A DNA stretch of 64,000 nucleotides. Source: Lutibacter sp. Hel_I_33_5 (GTDB taxonomy: Bacteria > Bacteroidota > Bacteroidia > Flavobacteriales > Flavobacteriaceae). The stretch spans positions 2,785,001 through 2,849,000 of the forward strand of contig NZ_VISM01000001.1 of the NCBI RefSeq assembly GCF_007827455.1. Reading direction: 5' to 3'. Of the stretch, positions 29,201-36,184 are shown piece by piece. The position numbers and the translations under genes are program-made. The notes beneath the pieces were generated by a model. It saw only the letters and a list, made by a program, of their open reading frames with translations. It ran no database searches and was not told where the DNA came from. Within the stretch, counting starts at the first letter, position 1, and every line of letters begins with the position of its first letter.

Positions 29201-29718
29201 GTAAACAAGATATTGGAAGATTATTAGATCACTATTTTGAAATTAATGAAGGAATAGGTGTAAATAAATCGCCAAAATTATATGGTGCTTTTCCAACAGA
29301 TCCATATTCGCATACACCTGCAGGAAAAGGAGCGCAACAACCTGGTATGACAGGTCAAGTTAAGGAAGATGTTTTAAGTAGGTTTGGCGAATTAGGTGTT
29401 TTTGTTTCTAAAGGATCTATTTGTTTTAATCCAAGTATTTTAAGAAAAGAAGAATTTTTTAATGAAGCTAAAACGTTTCATTATATTAATGTGAAGCAAG
29501 AAACAAAAACAATAAATCTTCATAAAGATTCTTTAGCTTTTACCTATTGTCAAGTACCAATTATTTATAAAAAATCACTAAAAGAATCTATTCTTATAAA
29601 GTTTACAAATGATAGAGTTTTAGATTCTAATAATTTAGTAATTGAAAAAGAAATAAGTAAAAAAATGTTTAAAAGAACTGGGGAAATTGAATCAATAATA
29701 GTTCATGTAAAAAAATAA
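26254..29718 (+). CDS. putative beta-1,3-glucan/oligoglucan phosphorylase (GH149-like, GH94-type fold)
   Basis: A 1,154-residue protein with no signal peptide, hence cytoplasmic. It shows a beta-sandwich-like N-terminal half and an (alpha/alpha)-barrel-like centre. The stretch RPEWNDANNALVGNG at residues 651-665 resembles the GH94 catalytic loop DWND, making D656 the candidate general acid. Size, lack of signal peptide, and position in a laminarin PUL match GH149, a family of beta-1,3-glucan phosphorylases described from Euglena and bacteria and reported in marine Bacteroidota laminarin PULs. Such an enzyme would release glucose-1-phosphate from imported oligosaccharides. The assignment to GH149 rather than GH94 or GH161 rests on memory of length and context; the phosphorylase call is moderate. 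Confidence 0.62.
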   Translation: MNINKELNIGNIKSQFLEKEVLGQQVSLKGETFYKISNVDGMRPFFMSIVSNSNHWMFISSTGALSAGRKNSNYALFPYYTDDIITESSEVTGSKTIIKVKIYQETYLWEPFSEFNRNTYKISRNIYKNSFGDKVIFEEVNHDLNLTFTYEWNSSNTYGFVKKSTLINRSSDSIEVHVLDGLQNILPYGVEEDLQRASSNLVDAYKRNELEADVGLGIYSLSAIIVDKAEPSEALKANIVWSLGNEKPTYLLSSLQVNNFRNGFKIEQEVDVKAERGAYFTSSVFALAPNTENEWLFVTNVNQSITDINQLKETIKSTENLKSLIFEDIENGTENLKSLVGAADGIQLTADNLRGVRHFANTMFNIMRGGIFDNNYQIEKSDFVNYIQNANKEVYKLKSATLNKLPSEFTLFDIKSIAKYDENTDFFRLCFEYLPLKFSRRHGDPSRPWNKFSINTRSEVDGSKILDYQGNWRDIFQNWEALAHSYPEFIEGMIHKFLNATTFDGYNPYRVTKGGFDWETIEPDNPWSYIGYWGDHQIIYLLKFLEFIEKHFPKKLTEYFNKNVFVYANVPYRIKSYQEILQDPKNTIDFDDSSEEEIQKLRNNIGVDGALLRDESNAIYKVNFLEKILATVLAKMSNFIPEAGIWMNTQRPEWNDANNALVGNGVSMVTLYYLRRFLAFFKNILNKTEQESIEISNDLFTFFKEVKETLEAKDELLLGSISDTDRKLILDQLGTAGSAYREEIYKNGFSGDKTSLGLNEIEAFLKISLDFIEHSIEANKRPDKLYHAYNLMTVKNDSEVSISYLPEMLEGQVAVLSSGYLKTNESVTLLDALKNSALFRPDQYSYILYPNKELPRFTDKNNIPDSEVQKSELLQKLVADNNTQIVQKDCFNQYHFNGNFNNVDSLKDALNNLSDSEYKILIEKESNLIANVFEGVFNHKAFTGRSGTFFGYEGLGSIYWHMVSKLLLAVQEVSISAINNNDSKQDIGRLLDHYFEINEGIGVNKSPKLYGAFPTDPYSHTPAGKGAQQPGMTGQVKEDVLSRFGELGVFVSKGSICFNPSILRKEEFFNEAKTFHYINVKQETKTINLHKDSLAFTYCQVPIIYKKSLKESILIKFTNDRVLDSNNLVIEKEISKKMFKRTGEIESIIVHVKK

Positions 29719-29719
29719 A

Positions 29720-31042
29720 TTGAAAATAAAAAGAAACATAAATAGGCAATTTTTTATAAGCTGTTTTATAACATCAGCGATGCTTTTTTTATTGATAATA
29801 AATTTTTCGTGTAAAACTGAAGCTAAAAAAGAATCAGAATTAAATAATTTAAAAAATAAAGTGAGTATTTCAGCAAAAGACATTTTAGGAAACCCAAAAT
29901 ATTTAGCAATTTCTTATGGAGGCTATAGAACAGATTCAAGAGATGTTCAGCCAACTATATCAGAAATAAAAGAAGATATGAGAATTCTTTCAGCTATGGG
30001 TATTGGTGTTTTAAGAACTTATAATGTTCAATTACAACAAGCTGAAAATATTCTAAAAGCGATAACTGAAATTAAAAAAGAAGATCCTTCTTTCGAAATG
30101 TATGTGATGCTTGGTGCATGGATTGATTGTTTAAATGCATGGACTAGCCAAGAGCCAAATCATGATATTGAAAGTCCTAACAATACTGGAGAAATTGATA
30201 GAGCTGTAGCTTTAGCGAATAAATATCCAAATATTGTAAAAATTATAGCGGTTGGAAATGAAGCCATGGTACATTGGGCTACAAGCTATTTTGTGCAACC
30301 TAATGTAATTTTGAAATGGGTAAATCATTTACAAGACTTAAAACAAAAAGGAGGGTTACCATCAGATTTATGGATAACCAGTTCAGATAATTTTGCTTCT
30401 TGGGGTGGTGGAGATACCGCATATCATAAAGAAGACCTTGTAAAATTAATTAAAGCAGTAGACTATATATCTATGCATACCTATGCGTATCATGATACGC
30501 ATTATACTCCTGCATATTGGGTTAATGATCCAATGGAACATGAAACCGATTTACAAAAAATTGATGCGGCAATGCTTAGAGCTAAAAATTATGCAATTAG
30601 TCAATATAATGGTGTAAAATCTTATATGAAAAGTTTAAATATTAACAAACCAATTCATATAGGTGAATCTGGTTGGGCGAGTCAATCTAATGGACTTTAT
30701 GGAAAAGATGGGTCAAAAGCTACAGATGAGTATAAAGCAGCAGAGTATTATAAACATATAAGAGAGTGGACGAATGAGGAAGAGATATCATGTTTCTATT
30801 TTCAAGCTTTTAATGAAAATTGGAAAGATGCACAAAATCCTCAAGGTTCAGAAAATCACTTTGGGTTGTTTACAATCGATGGAAAGGCAAAATATGCCCT
30901 TTGGGATTTAGTCAATCAAGGTGTTTTTAAGGGATTAACAAGAAATGGTAATTCTATCACAAAAACTTACAATGGAGATAAAGAGCAGCTTATGAAAGAT
31001 GTTTATGTTCCGAATACACAAAGTGCAATTTTAAACAATTAA
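29720..31042 (+). CDS. GH17 beta-1,3-glucanase-type lipoprotein
   Basis: Exported enzyme of clan GH-A acting on beta-1,3-glucan. The acid/base is E181 in IAVGNEAMVHW and the nucleophile E316 in HIGESGWASQ, both in GH17 positions. The leader contains IINFSC, a lipobox at about residue 31. The start is TTG at 29720, 1 base after the previous stop; the first ATG in frame (29780) would remove the basic N-region, so TTG is preferred. The 440 residues make a single catalytic domain. A signal-less GH17 paralogue is encoded at 34990. Confidence 0.87.
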   Translation: MKIKRNINRQFFISCFITSAMLFLLIINFSCKTEAKKESELNNLKNKVSISAKDILGNPKYLAISYGGYRTDSRDVQPTISEIKEDMRILSAMGIGVLRTYNVQLQQAENILKAITEIKKEDPSFEMYVMLGAWIDCLNAWTSQEPNHDIESPNNTGEIDRAVALANKYPNIVKIIAVGNEAMVHWATSYFVQPNVILKWVNHLQDLKQKGGLPSDLWITSSDNFASWGGGDTAYHKEDLVKLIKAVDYISMHTYAYHDTHYTPAYWVNDPMEHETDLQKIDAAMLRAKNYAISQYNGVKSYMKSLNINKPIHIGESGWASQSNGLYGKDGSKATDEYKAAEYYKHIREWTNEEEISCFYFQAFNENWKDAQNPQGSENHFGLFTIDGKAKYALWDLVNQGVFKGLTRNGNSITKTYNGDKEQLMKDVYVPNTQSAILNN

Positions 31043-31046
31043 TAAT

Positions 31047-32060
31047 ATGAAAAATTACATTTTTTCCTTTTTACTTCTTTTTAGCATGTCTTTTTCATCA
31101 TGTCAAAAAAACGATAATTTGGATAAAGTGTCTGTTAATAAAAGACAATTATTATTAAATAACATTCCTTATTTAATAAAAGGTGTTTGTTATCATCCAG
31201 TGCCTATTGGCAGTGATAAGAGAAGTTTTGAGACTATCGATAAAGATCTTGAATTAATGGTTGAAGCTGGCATAAATACAATACGAGTTTACATGCCAAT
31301 TGATGATGTGAAAGTTCTTAATAAAATTGAATCTGTAGGTTTAAAAGTTATTATTGGATTTGGATATAATGATTCAAAAGATAAGTTCAATATTCATTCA
31401 GGAAATTTCATTACGTATATCAATACATATAAAAATCACAATGCAATTTTAATGTGGGAGTTAGGTAATGAGTATAATTACCATCCAGAGTGGTTTAATG
31501 ACGATATAAAAAATTGGTATAATGCAATGAATGAAGCAGCAGCAAAAATTCATGAAATAGATTCCAATCGTCCAGTATCAACAGCTCATGGAGATTTACC
31601 AAATGAACAAGCATTATCATTAAGTCCAAATATTGATGTTTGGGGAATGAATGTTTATAGGATGGTTGTACCAGAAACCATTTTTCCTGAATGGGAAGCT
31701 ATAAGTTCTAAACCAATGTATTTATCAGAAGTAGGTGGAGATAGTTATTTGGCAAAAGCAGTTGAAGGATTTGAGCAAGGTGAAAATCAAGAAGCACAAG
31801 CACACGCTAATAAAGTTATCCTGGATAAAATTTTTGACAATCAAGAAATATGTTTTGGTACAACCTTATTCTCATTTACCGATGGCTGGTGGAAAGCAGG
31901 AAATAATGATAAGCAAGATGTTGGTGGTTGGGCACCTAACAGTACTGGAATTCCTTATGATGGAGCGCCAAATGAAGAGTATTGGGGAATCGTAGATATC
32001 CATAGAAACAAAAAGAAAACTTTTAAAGTTGTTAAAGAAAAATTTAGAAGTATAAAATAG
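31047..32060 (+). CDS. clan GH-A glycoside hydrolase lipoprotein (GH2-TIM-barrel/GH5-like)
   Basis: A 337-residue TIM-barrel enzyme with a lipobox (SFSSC, about residue 19). The barrel starts RQLLLNNIPYLIKGVCYHP, as in GH2 C-terminal domains. The acid/base is E142 in MWELGNEYNY and the nucleophile E228 in MYLSEVGGDSY. Only the barrel is present, with no GH2 sugar-binding or Ig domains, so it is not a normal GH2 beta-galactosidase. By context it should act on beta-glucan; the exact CAZy family cannot be set by eye (GH2-like, GH5 or GH158 are options). It lies 4 bases after the GH17 gene and 6 before the GH30 gene. Confidence 0.7.
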   Translation: MKNYIFSFLLLFSMSFSSCQKNDNLDKVSVNKRQLLLNNIPYLIKGVCYHPVPIGSDKRSFETIDKDLELMVEAGINTIRVYMPIDDVKVLNKIESVGLKVIIGFGYNDSKDKFNIHSGNFITYINTYKNHNAILMWELGNEYNYHPEWFNDDIKNWYNAMNEAAAKIHEIDSNRPVSTAHGDLPNEQALSLSPNIDVWGMNVYRMVVPETIFPEWEAISSKPMYLSEVGGDSYLAKAVEGFEQGENQEAQAHANKVILDKIFDNQEICFGTTLFSFTDGWWKAGNNDKQDVGGWAPNSTGIPYDGAPNEEYWGIVDIHRNKKKTFKVVKEKFRSIK

Positions 32061-32066
32061 ACTATT

Positions 32067-33557
32067 ATGTTAAAATTAGTAAAATTCGTATTGATAATTA
32101 TGTTAGTAATTTCATCTTGTAGTTCAAAAAAACAGCTAGAAGTAGAAGTGTATGAAACTTCTGAGAGTGGAAATAAACTAACTAAAATTTCCAATATAGA
32201 AGCTTCAAAAGATGATATAAAAGTTGTTATAAATCCAACGAAAAAATATCAAACAATTTCTGGTTTTGGTGGGTCTTTTACAGAATCTTCTGCGTATTTA
32301 CTAAATCGTTTAAGCAAAGAAAATAGAAATAAAGTTTTAGAAGCTTATTTTGGGGAATCTGGCGCAAAATATTCGCTAACAAGAACACATATTAGTTCTT
32401 GCGATTTTTCTTTAAATAATTATACCTACGCACCAGTAGAAGGGGATGTAAACTTAGAGCATTTTTCAATTGATGAAGATAGGGATGATTTAATTCCGAT
32501 GATAAAAGATGCAATGGAAATTTCTAAAGACGGGTTTAATATTATAGCTTCTCCTTGGACTGCGCCGCCTTGGATGAAGGACAATAAAAAATATGTAGGC
32601 GGTAAATTATTACCAGAATATAATGATGCCTATGCATTATTCTTTTCGAAATACTTAGATGCTTATAAAAAAGAAGGTATTGATATCTGGGGAATAACGG
32701 TTGTAAATGAGCCTCATGGTAATGGAAATAACTGGGAAAGTATGCATTTTTCACCCAAAGAAATGACTGATTTTGTTAAAGATCATTTAGGACCTAAATT
32801 AGAAAAAGAAGGTAAAAGTCATATCAATATTTTAGGATACGATCAAAATAGGGAAGGTTTAAATGAATGGGTTGATGAAATGTATAAGGATGAATTAACA
32901 TCTAAATATTATGCAGGTACAGCAATTCACTGGTATGAAAGTACTTTCAAATATTTTCCAGAAAGATTGCAATACGCGCATGAAAAAGCACCAAACAAGT
33001 ATTTAATTCAAACAGAAGCCTGTGTAGATTCAGAAGTTCCAAAATGGCAAGATGATGCTTGGTATTGGAAAAAAGAAGCTACGGATTGGGGTTGGGATTG
33101 GGCTCCAGATCATCAAAAGCCATGGCATCCAAAATATGCTCCAGTTAATAGATATGCAAGAGATATTATTGGTTGTCTTAATAATTGGGTAGATGGTTGG
33201 GTAGACTGGAATATGGTATTAGATACTCAAGGAGGTCCAAATTGGTTTAAAAACTGGTGTGTGGCACCAGTTATAGTAGATCCAGAAAAAGATGAAGTGT
33301 ATTTTACACCAATTTACTACACGTTAGCACACTTTAGCAAATTTATTAGACCACAAGCAACGGTTATTGGAGTAGAAAATCCTGATAAATCTTTGATGAT
33401 TACTGCTGCAAAAAATCCAGATAATTCTATTGCAATTGTTGTTTTTAATGAAGGAACTGAAGCAAAAAATATATCAATTTCTCTTCATGAGGAAAATGTA
33501 AGTATAAAAATTAAAGGACAAGCTATTCAAACGATAGTAATTCCTGCTAAAAAATAA
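32067..33557 (+). CDS. GH30 beta-1,6-glucanase/glucosidase-type lipoprotein
   Basis: The 496-residue protein has a lipobox (VISSC, about residue 18) and the GH30 start QTISGFGGSFTESSAYLL. The acid/base is E215 in TVVNEPHGNG and the nucleophile E317 in LIQTEACVD, and the C-terminal beta-domain ends with IKIKGQAIQTIVIP. In marine laminarin PULs GH30 enzymes remove beta-1,6-linked glucose branches; that specificity is taken from context here. Its product would suit the beta-1,3-specific GH16 and GH17 enzymes encoded beside it. Confidence 0.9.
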   Translation: MLKLVKFVLIIMLVISSCSSKKQLEVEVYETSESGNKLTKISNIEASKDDIKVVINPTKKYQTISGFGGSFTESSAYLLNRLSKENRNKVLEAYFGESGAKYSLTRTHISSCDFSLNNYTYAPVEGDVNLEHFSIDEDRDDLIPMIKDAMEISKDGFNIIASPWTAPPWMKDNKKYVGGKLLPEYNDAYALFFSKYLDAYKKEGIDIWGITVVNEPHGNGNNWESMHFSPKEMTDFVKDHLGPKLEKEGKSHINILGYDQNREGLNEWVDEMYKDELTSKYYAGTAIHWYESTFKYFPERLQYAHEKAPNKYLIQTEACVDSEVPKWQDDAWYWKKEATDWGWDWAPDHQKPWHPKYAPVNRYARDIIGCLNNWVDGWVDWNMVLDTQGGPNWFKNWCVAPVIVDPEKDEVYFTPIYYTLAHFSKFIRPQATVIGVENPDKSLMITAAKNPDNSIAIVVFNEGTEAKNISISLHEENVSIKIKGQAIQTIVIPAKK

Positions 33558-33560
33558 TAT

Positions 33561-34973
33561 ATGTCAAATACTATTACTAAAGTACCATTTGGTCAAAAAG
33601 TTGCTTTCGGAATTGGAATGCTCGCCAATCAAATGTTTCCAGCAGCAATAAGTATTTTTATAGTAGTATTGGTTCAAGATCTTGGTTTTCCAGGTTGGAT
33701 GTGGGCTGTTGTTTCAGTCGGGCCTAGATTATTTGATGCTATTACCGATCCTATTATGGGTTTTATTTCTGATAATACAAAATCTAAATGGGGAAGAAGA
33801 AGACAGTATGTTCTGATTGGAGCTATTGTTATGGGAATTTCTTTTGTTATAATGTGGCAATTATTTAAAGATAACGGGATAGATTATAACTTTGCTTATT
33901 TCTTTTTTTGGTCTTTTATATTTTATTTAGGACTAACAATTTTTAGTGTTCCCTATGTGGCGATGGGGTATGAAATGAGTGAAGATTTTCATGAGCGAAC
34001 TAATATTATGGCAGTTGCTCAGTGGATTGGGCAATGGGCTTGGGTGATTGCACCTTGGTTTTGGGTTATTATGTATGACACTGATTTGTTTGAAACTGCA
34101 GATTTTGCAGTTAGAGAATTAGCTATTTGGGTCGGAATTATTTTTGCAATATGTGCAATAGTTCCTGCAATTTTTATTAAAAGTAAATCTACTATAAATG
34201 AAAATTATTCACCACTAACAGCAAAGAATATTGGTGGAAGTTTAAAAGAGATTGGTAATGGTTTTGTGGAAGCTTTTAGTTCTAAGCCTTTCAGAAAATT
34301 ATGTATATCTACTTTTTTTATTTTTAATGCCTTTAATACTGTTGCTGGTTTCACTTTTTTCATTATTGTTTATTATTTGTTTAGCGGAGATGCTGGAGCT
34401 GCAGGTATTTGGCCAACACTTTTTGGAAGTGTAGGTGCTTTAGTTTCTACTTTTATAGTGATTCCATTAGTAGCAAAGATGTCAAAAATGATGGGTAAAA
34501 AGAAAGCCTTTATGATATCACAAACAATTTCTTTAATCGGTTATATAATGTTTTGGTTTTTGTTTATTCCTGGTAAACCCTATATGTTTTTATTCGCTTT
34601 GCCGTTTTTCTCTTTTGGAATAGGTGGTCTTTTTACAATAATGATGTCTATGACAGCCGATGTAATTGATTTAGACGAATTAAATACAGGTAAGCGTAGA
34701 GAAGGAGTTTTTGGAGCAATTTACTGGTGGATGACAAAATTTGGTTTTGCCATAGCCGGTGGTTTAACAGGTACAATTCTAAGCCTTGTTGGATTTGATT
34801 CCGCATTAAGTGAACAGCCAGATAGTGCTATTTTTGGATTAAGAATTTTCTTTTCAGGACTTCCAATTTTAGGAACTTTGATTGCTTTGTATATTATGAA
34901 AGATTATGATTTATCAGAAGAAAAAGCAAACGAAATTAGGAAAAAACTAGATAAAAGAAAAGAAATAGCATAA
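33561..34973 (+). CDS. MFS (GPH-type) sugar:cation symporter
   Basis: Inner-membrane transporter of 470 residues with about 12 hydrophobic helices. Recognisable GPH/MFS features are GPRLFDAITDPIMGFISDNT with the following KSKWGRRRQYVLIG, and the middle motif FSVPYVAMGYEMSEDFHERT. It probably imports glucose or beta-glucan oligosaccharides released in the periplasm. It starts 3 bases after the GH30 gene, within the same operon. Confidence 0.9.
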   Translation: MSNTITKVPFGQKVAFGIGMLANQMFPAAISIFIVVLVQDLGFPGWMWAVVSVGPRLFDAITDPIMGFISDNTKSKWGRRRQYVLIGAIVMGISFVIMWQLFKDNGIDYNFAYFFFWSFIFYLGLTIFSVPYVAMGYEMSEDFHERTNIMAVAQWIGQWAWVIAPWFWVIMYDTDLFETADFAVRELAIWVGIIFAICAIVPAIFIKSKSTINENYSPLTAKNIGGSLKEIGNGFVEAFSSKPFRKLCISTFFIFNAFNTVAGFTFFIIVYYLFSGDAGAAGIWPTLFGSVGALVSTFIVIPLVAKMSKMMGKKKAFMISQTISLIGYIMFWFLFIPGKPYMFLFALPFFSFGIGGLFTIMMSMTADVIDLDELNTGKRREGVFGAIYWWMTKFGFAIAGGLTGTILSLVGFDSALSEQPDSAIFGLRIFFSGLPILGTLIALYIMKDYDLSEEKANEIRKKLDKRKEIA

Positions 34974-34989
34974 CTCCAACTTAAACAAC

Positions 34990-35874
34990 ATGTCTTATAG
35001 ATCAGAAAAATTTTTGCCACTTGCTCAAATTGATTTTGAAGAAAATACTACAGAAATATTAAAGCAAAAAGCAAGCGCTATTTTAAAAAAAGGAATGCAT
35101 GGTATTTGTTTTAGCCCATATTTAGAACATCAAAAACCAGGAGATACTATTTCTAAAGAACAAATTAGAGAGCGTTTAGAGGTTATTCAGCCTTATACTA
35201 ACTGGATTAGAACATTTTCGTGTACAGATGGAAATGAACATATACCTATTATAGCAAAAGAACTTGGTTTAAAAACCTTAGTAGGTGCGTGGTTAGGAGT
35301 AGATAAAACGATTAATGAAACTGAAATCTCTAACTTAATAAGTTTATCAAAATCAAATTATGTAGATATTGCAGCTGTAGGTAACGAAGTAATGTATAGA
35401 GGAGATTTAACAGAAGAAGAGTTGTTAAAGCATATTCAAGATGTTAAAAGTCAGATTCCTAATATTCCAGTAGGATATGTAGATTCATACTACGAATTTT
35501 CTGATAGACCAAAGCTTACTGAAACTTGCGATGTGATTTTAGCAAATTGCTATCCTTTTTGGGAAGGATGTGATCAAGATTATTCTTTACTATATATGAA
35601 AGATATGTATCAAAGAGCTTTGAAAGCAGCAAAAGGGAAAAAAGTTATTATTACAGAAACTGGTTGGCCATTTAAAGGAACAAAATTACATGGAGCTCAT
35701 CCATCAGAAGATAATGCCCTAAAGTATTTTATAAATTCTCAAAATTGGTCACAAGAAGATGCAATAGATATTTTCTATTTTTCATCATTTGATGAAACTT
35801 GGAAAGAAAGTTCTGAAGGAGATGTTGGCCCTTATTGGGGTATTTGGGATAAGTTAGGAGATGTAAAATTTTAA
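34990..35874 (+). CDS. cytoplasmic GH17-family glycoside hydrolase
   Basis: A 294-residue GH17 with no signal peptide. The acid/base is E133 in IAAVGNEVMYRG and the nucleophile E223 in VIITETGWPF. It would act inside the cell on imported beta-1,3-oligosaccharides, alongside the putative phosphorylase, which makes a compartment split with the exported GH17 at 29720. Last gene of the operon, followed by a terminator. Confidence 0.87.
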   Translation: MSYRSEKFLPLAQIDFEENTTEILKQKASAILKKGMHGICFSPYLEHQKPGDTISKEQIRERLEVIQPYTNWIRTFSCTDGNEHIPIIAKELGLKTLVGAWLGVDKTINETEISNLISLSKSNYVDIAAVGNEVMYRGDLTEEELLKHIQDVKSQIPNIPVGYVDSYYEFSDRPKLTETCDVILANCYPFWEGCDQDYSLLYMKDMYQRALKAAKGKKVIITETGWPFKGTKLHGAHPSEDNALKYFINSQNWSQEDAIDIFYFSSFDETWKESSEGDVGPYWGIWDKLGDVKF

Positions 35875-35896
35875 ACATTTTTTGTTTAAATTAATG

Positions 35897-35927
35897 AAGC
35901 TACAAGATATACTTGTAGCTTTTTTTA
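35897..35927 (+). terminator. terminator of the PUL operon
   Basis: aagctacaag and cttgtagctt form a perfect stem around a 5-base loop, then a T run, 22 bases after the GH17 stop. Confidence 0.88.
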
Positions 35928-35985
35928 TTTTTTAAACTAAATAATTATTTACCTGTATTTCAGTAACTTAACAAAACACAACATT

Positions 35986-35994
35986 ACCTATACA
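35986..35994. promoter_or_regulatory. candidate operator ACCTATACA, T9SS protein gene
   Basis: Third copy of the 9-mer, in the 310-base gap between 35874 and 36185. It is 114 bases before the promoter-like motif at 36100, close to the 105-base spacing upstream of susC. Apart from the terminator, this site and that motif, I see nothing else in the gap. Confidence 0.4.
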
Positions 35995-36099
35995 ACAGTG
36001 TAAATAAATTTTCCATAGTTATTTATCATCAAAATAAAAACAACCTTTACCTCTTGTTAATAAAGGGTTTTAGCCTGTTTTGGCTGGTTTTTTTTGATT

Positions 36100-36114
36100 G
36101 TATATTTCTTGTAG
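36100..36114 (+). promoter_or_regulatory. promoter-like motif shared with susC
   Basis: GTATATTTCTTGTAG, one mismatch from the motif at 17621, leaving a leader of about 70 bases. Confidence 0.4.
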
Positions 36115-36184
36115 TGGTGGTTTTTTATGATTATTAATAACTAATGGGTAATATTGGATATCTATAAATATAAAATAATTAATT

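Noticed and set aside
31735..31995. 86-residue plus-strand open frame inside the GH-A gene
   Set aside because: Overlaps the clear GH-A frame, includes its nucleophile region and looks like an out-of-frame shadow.
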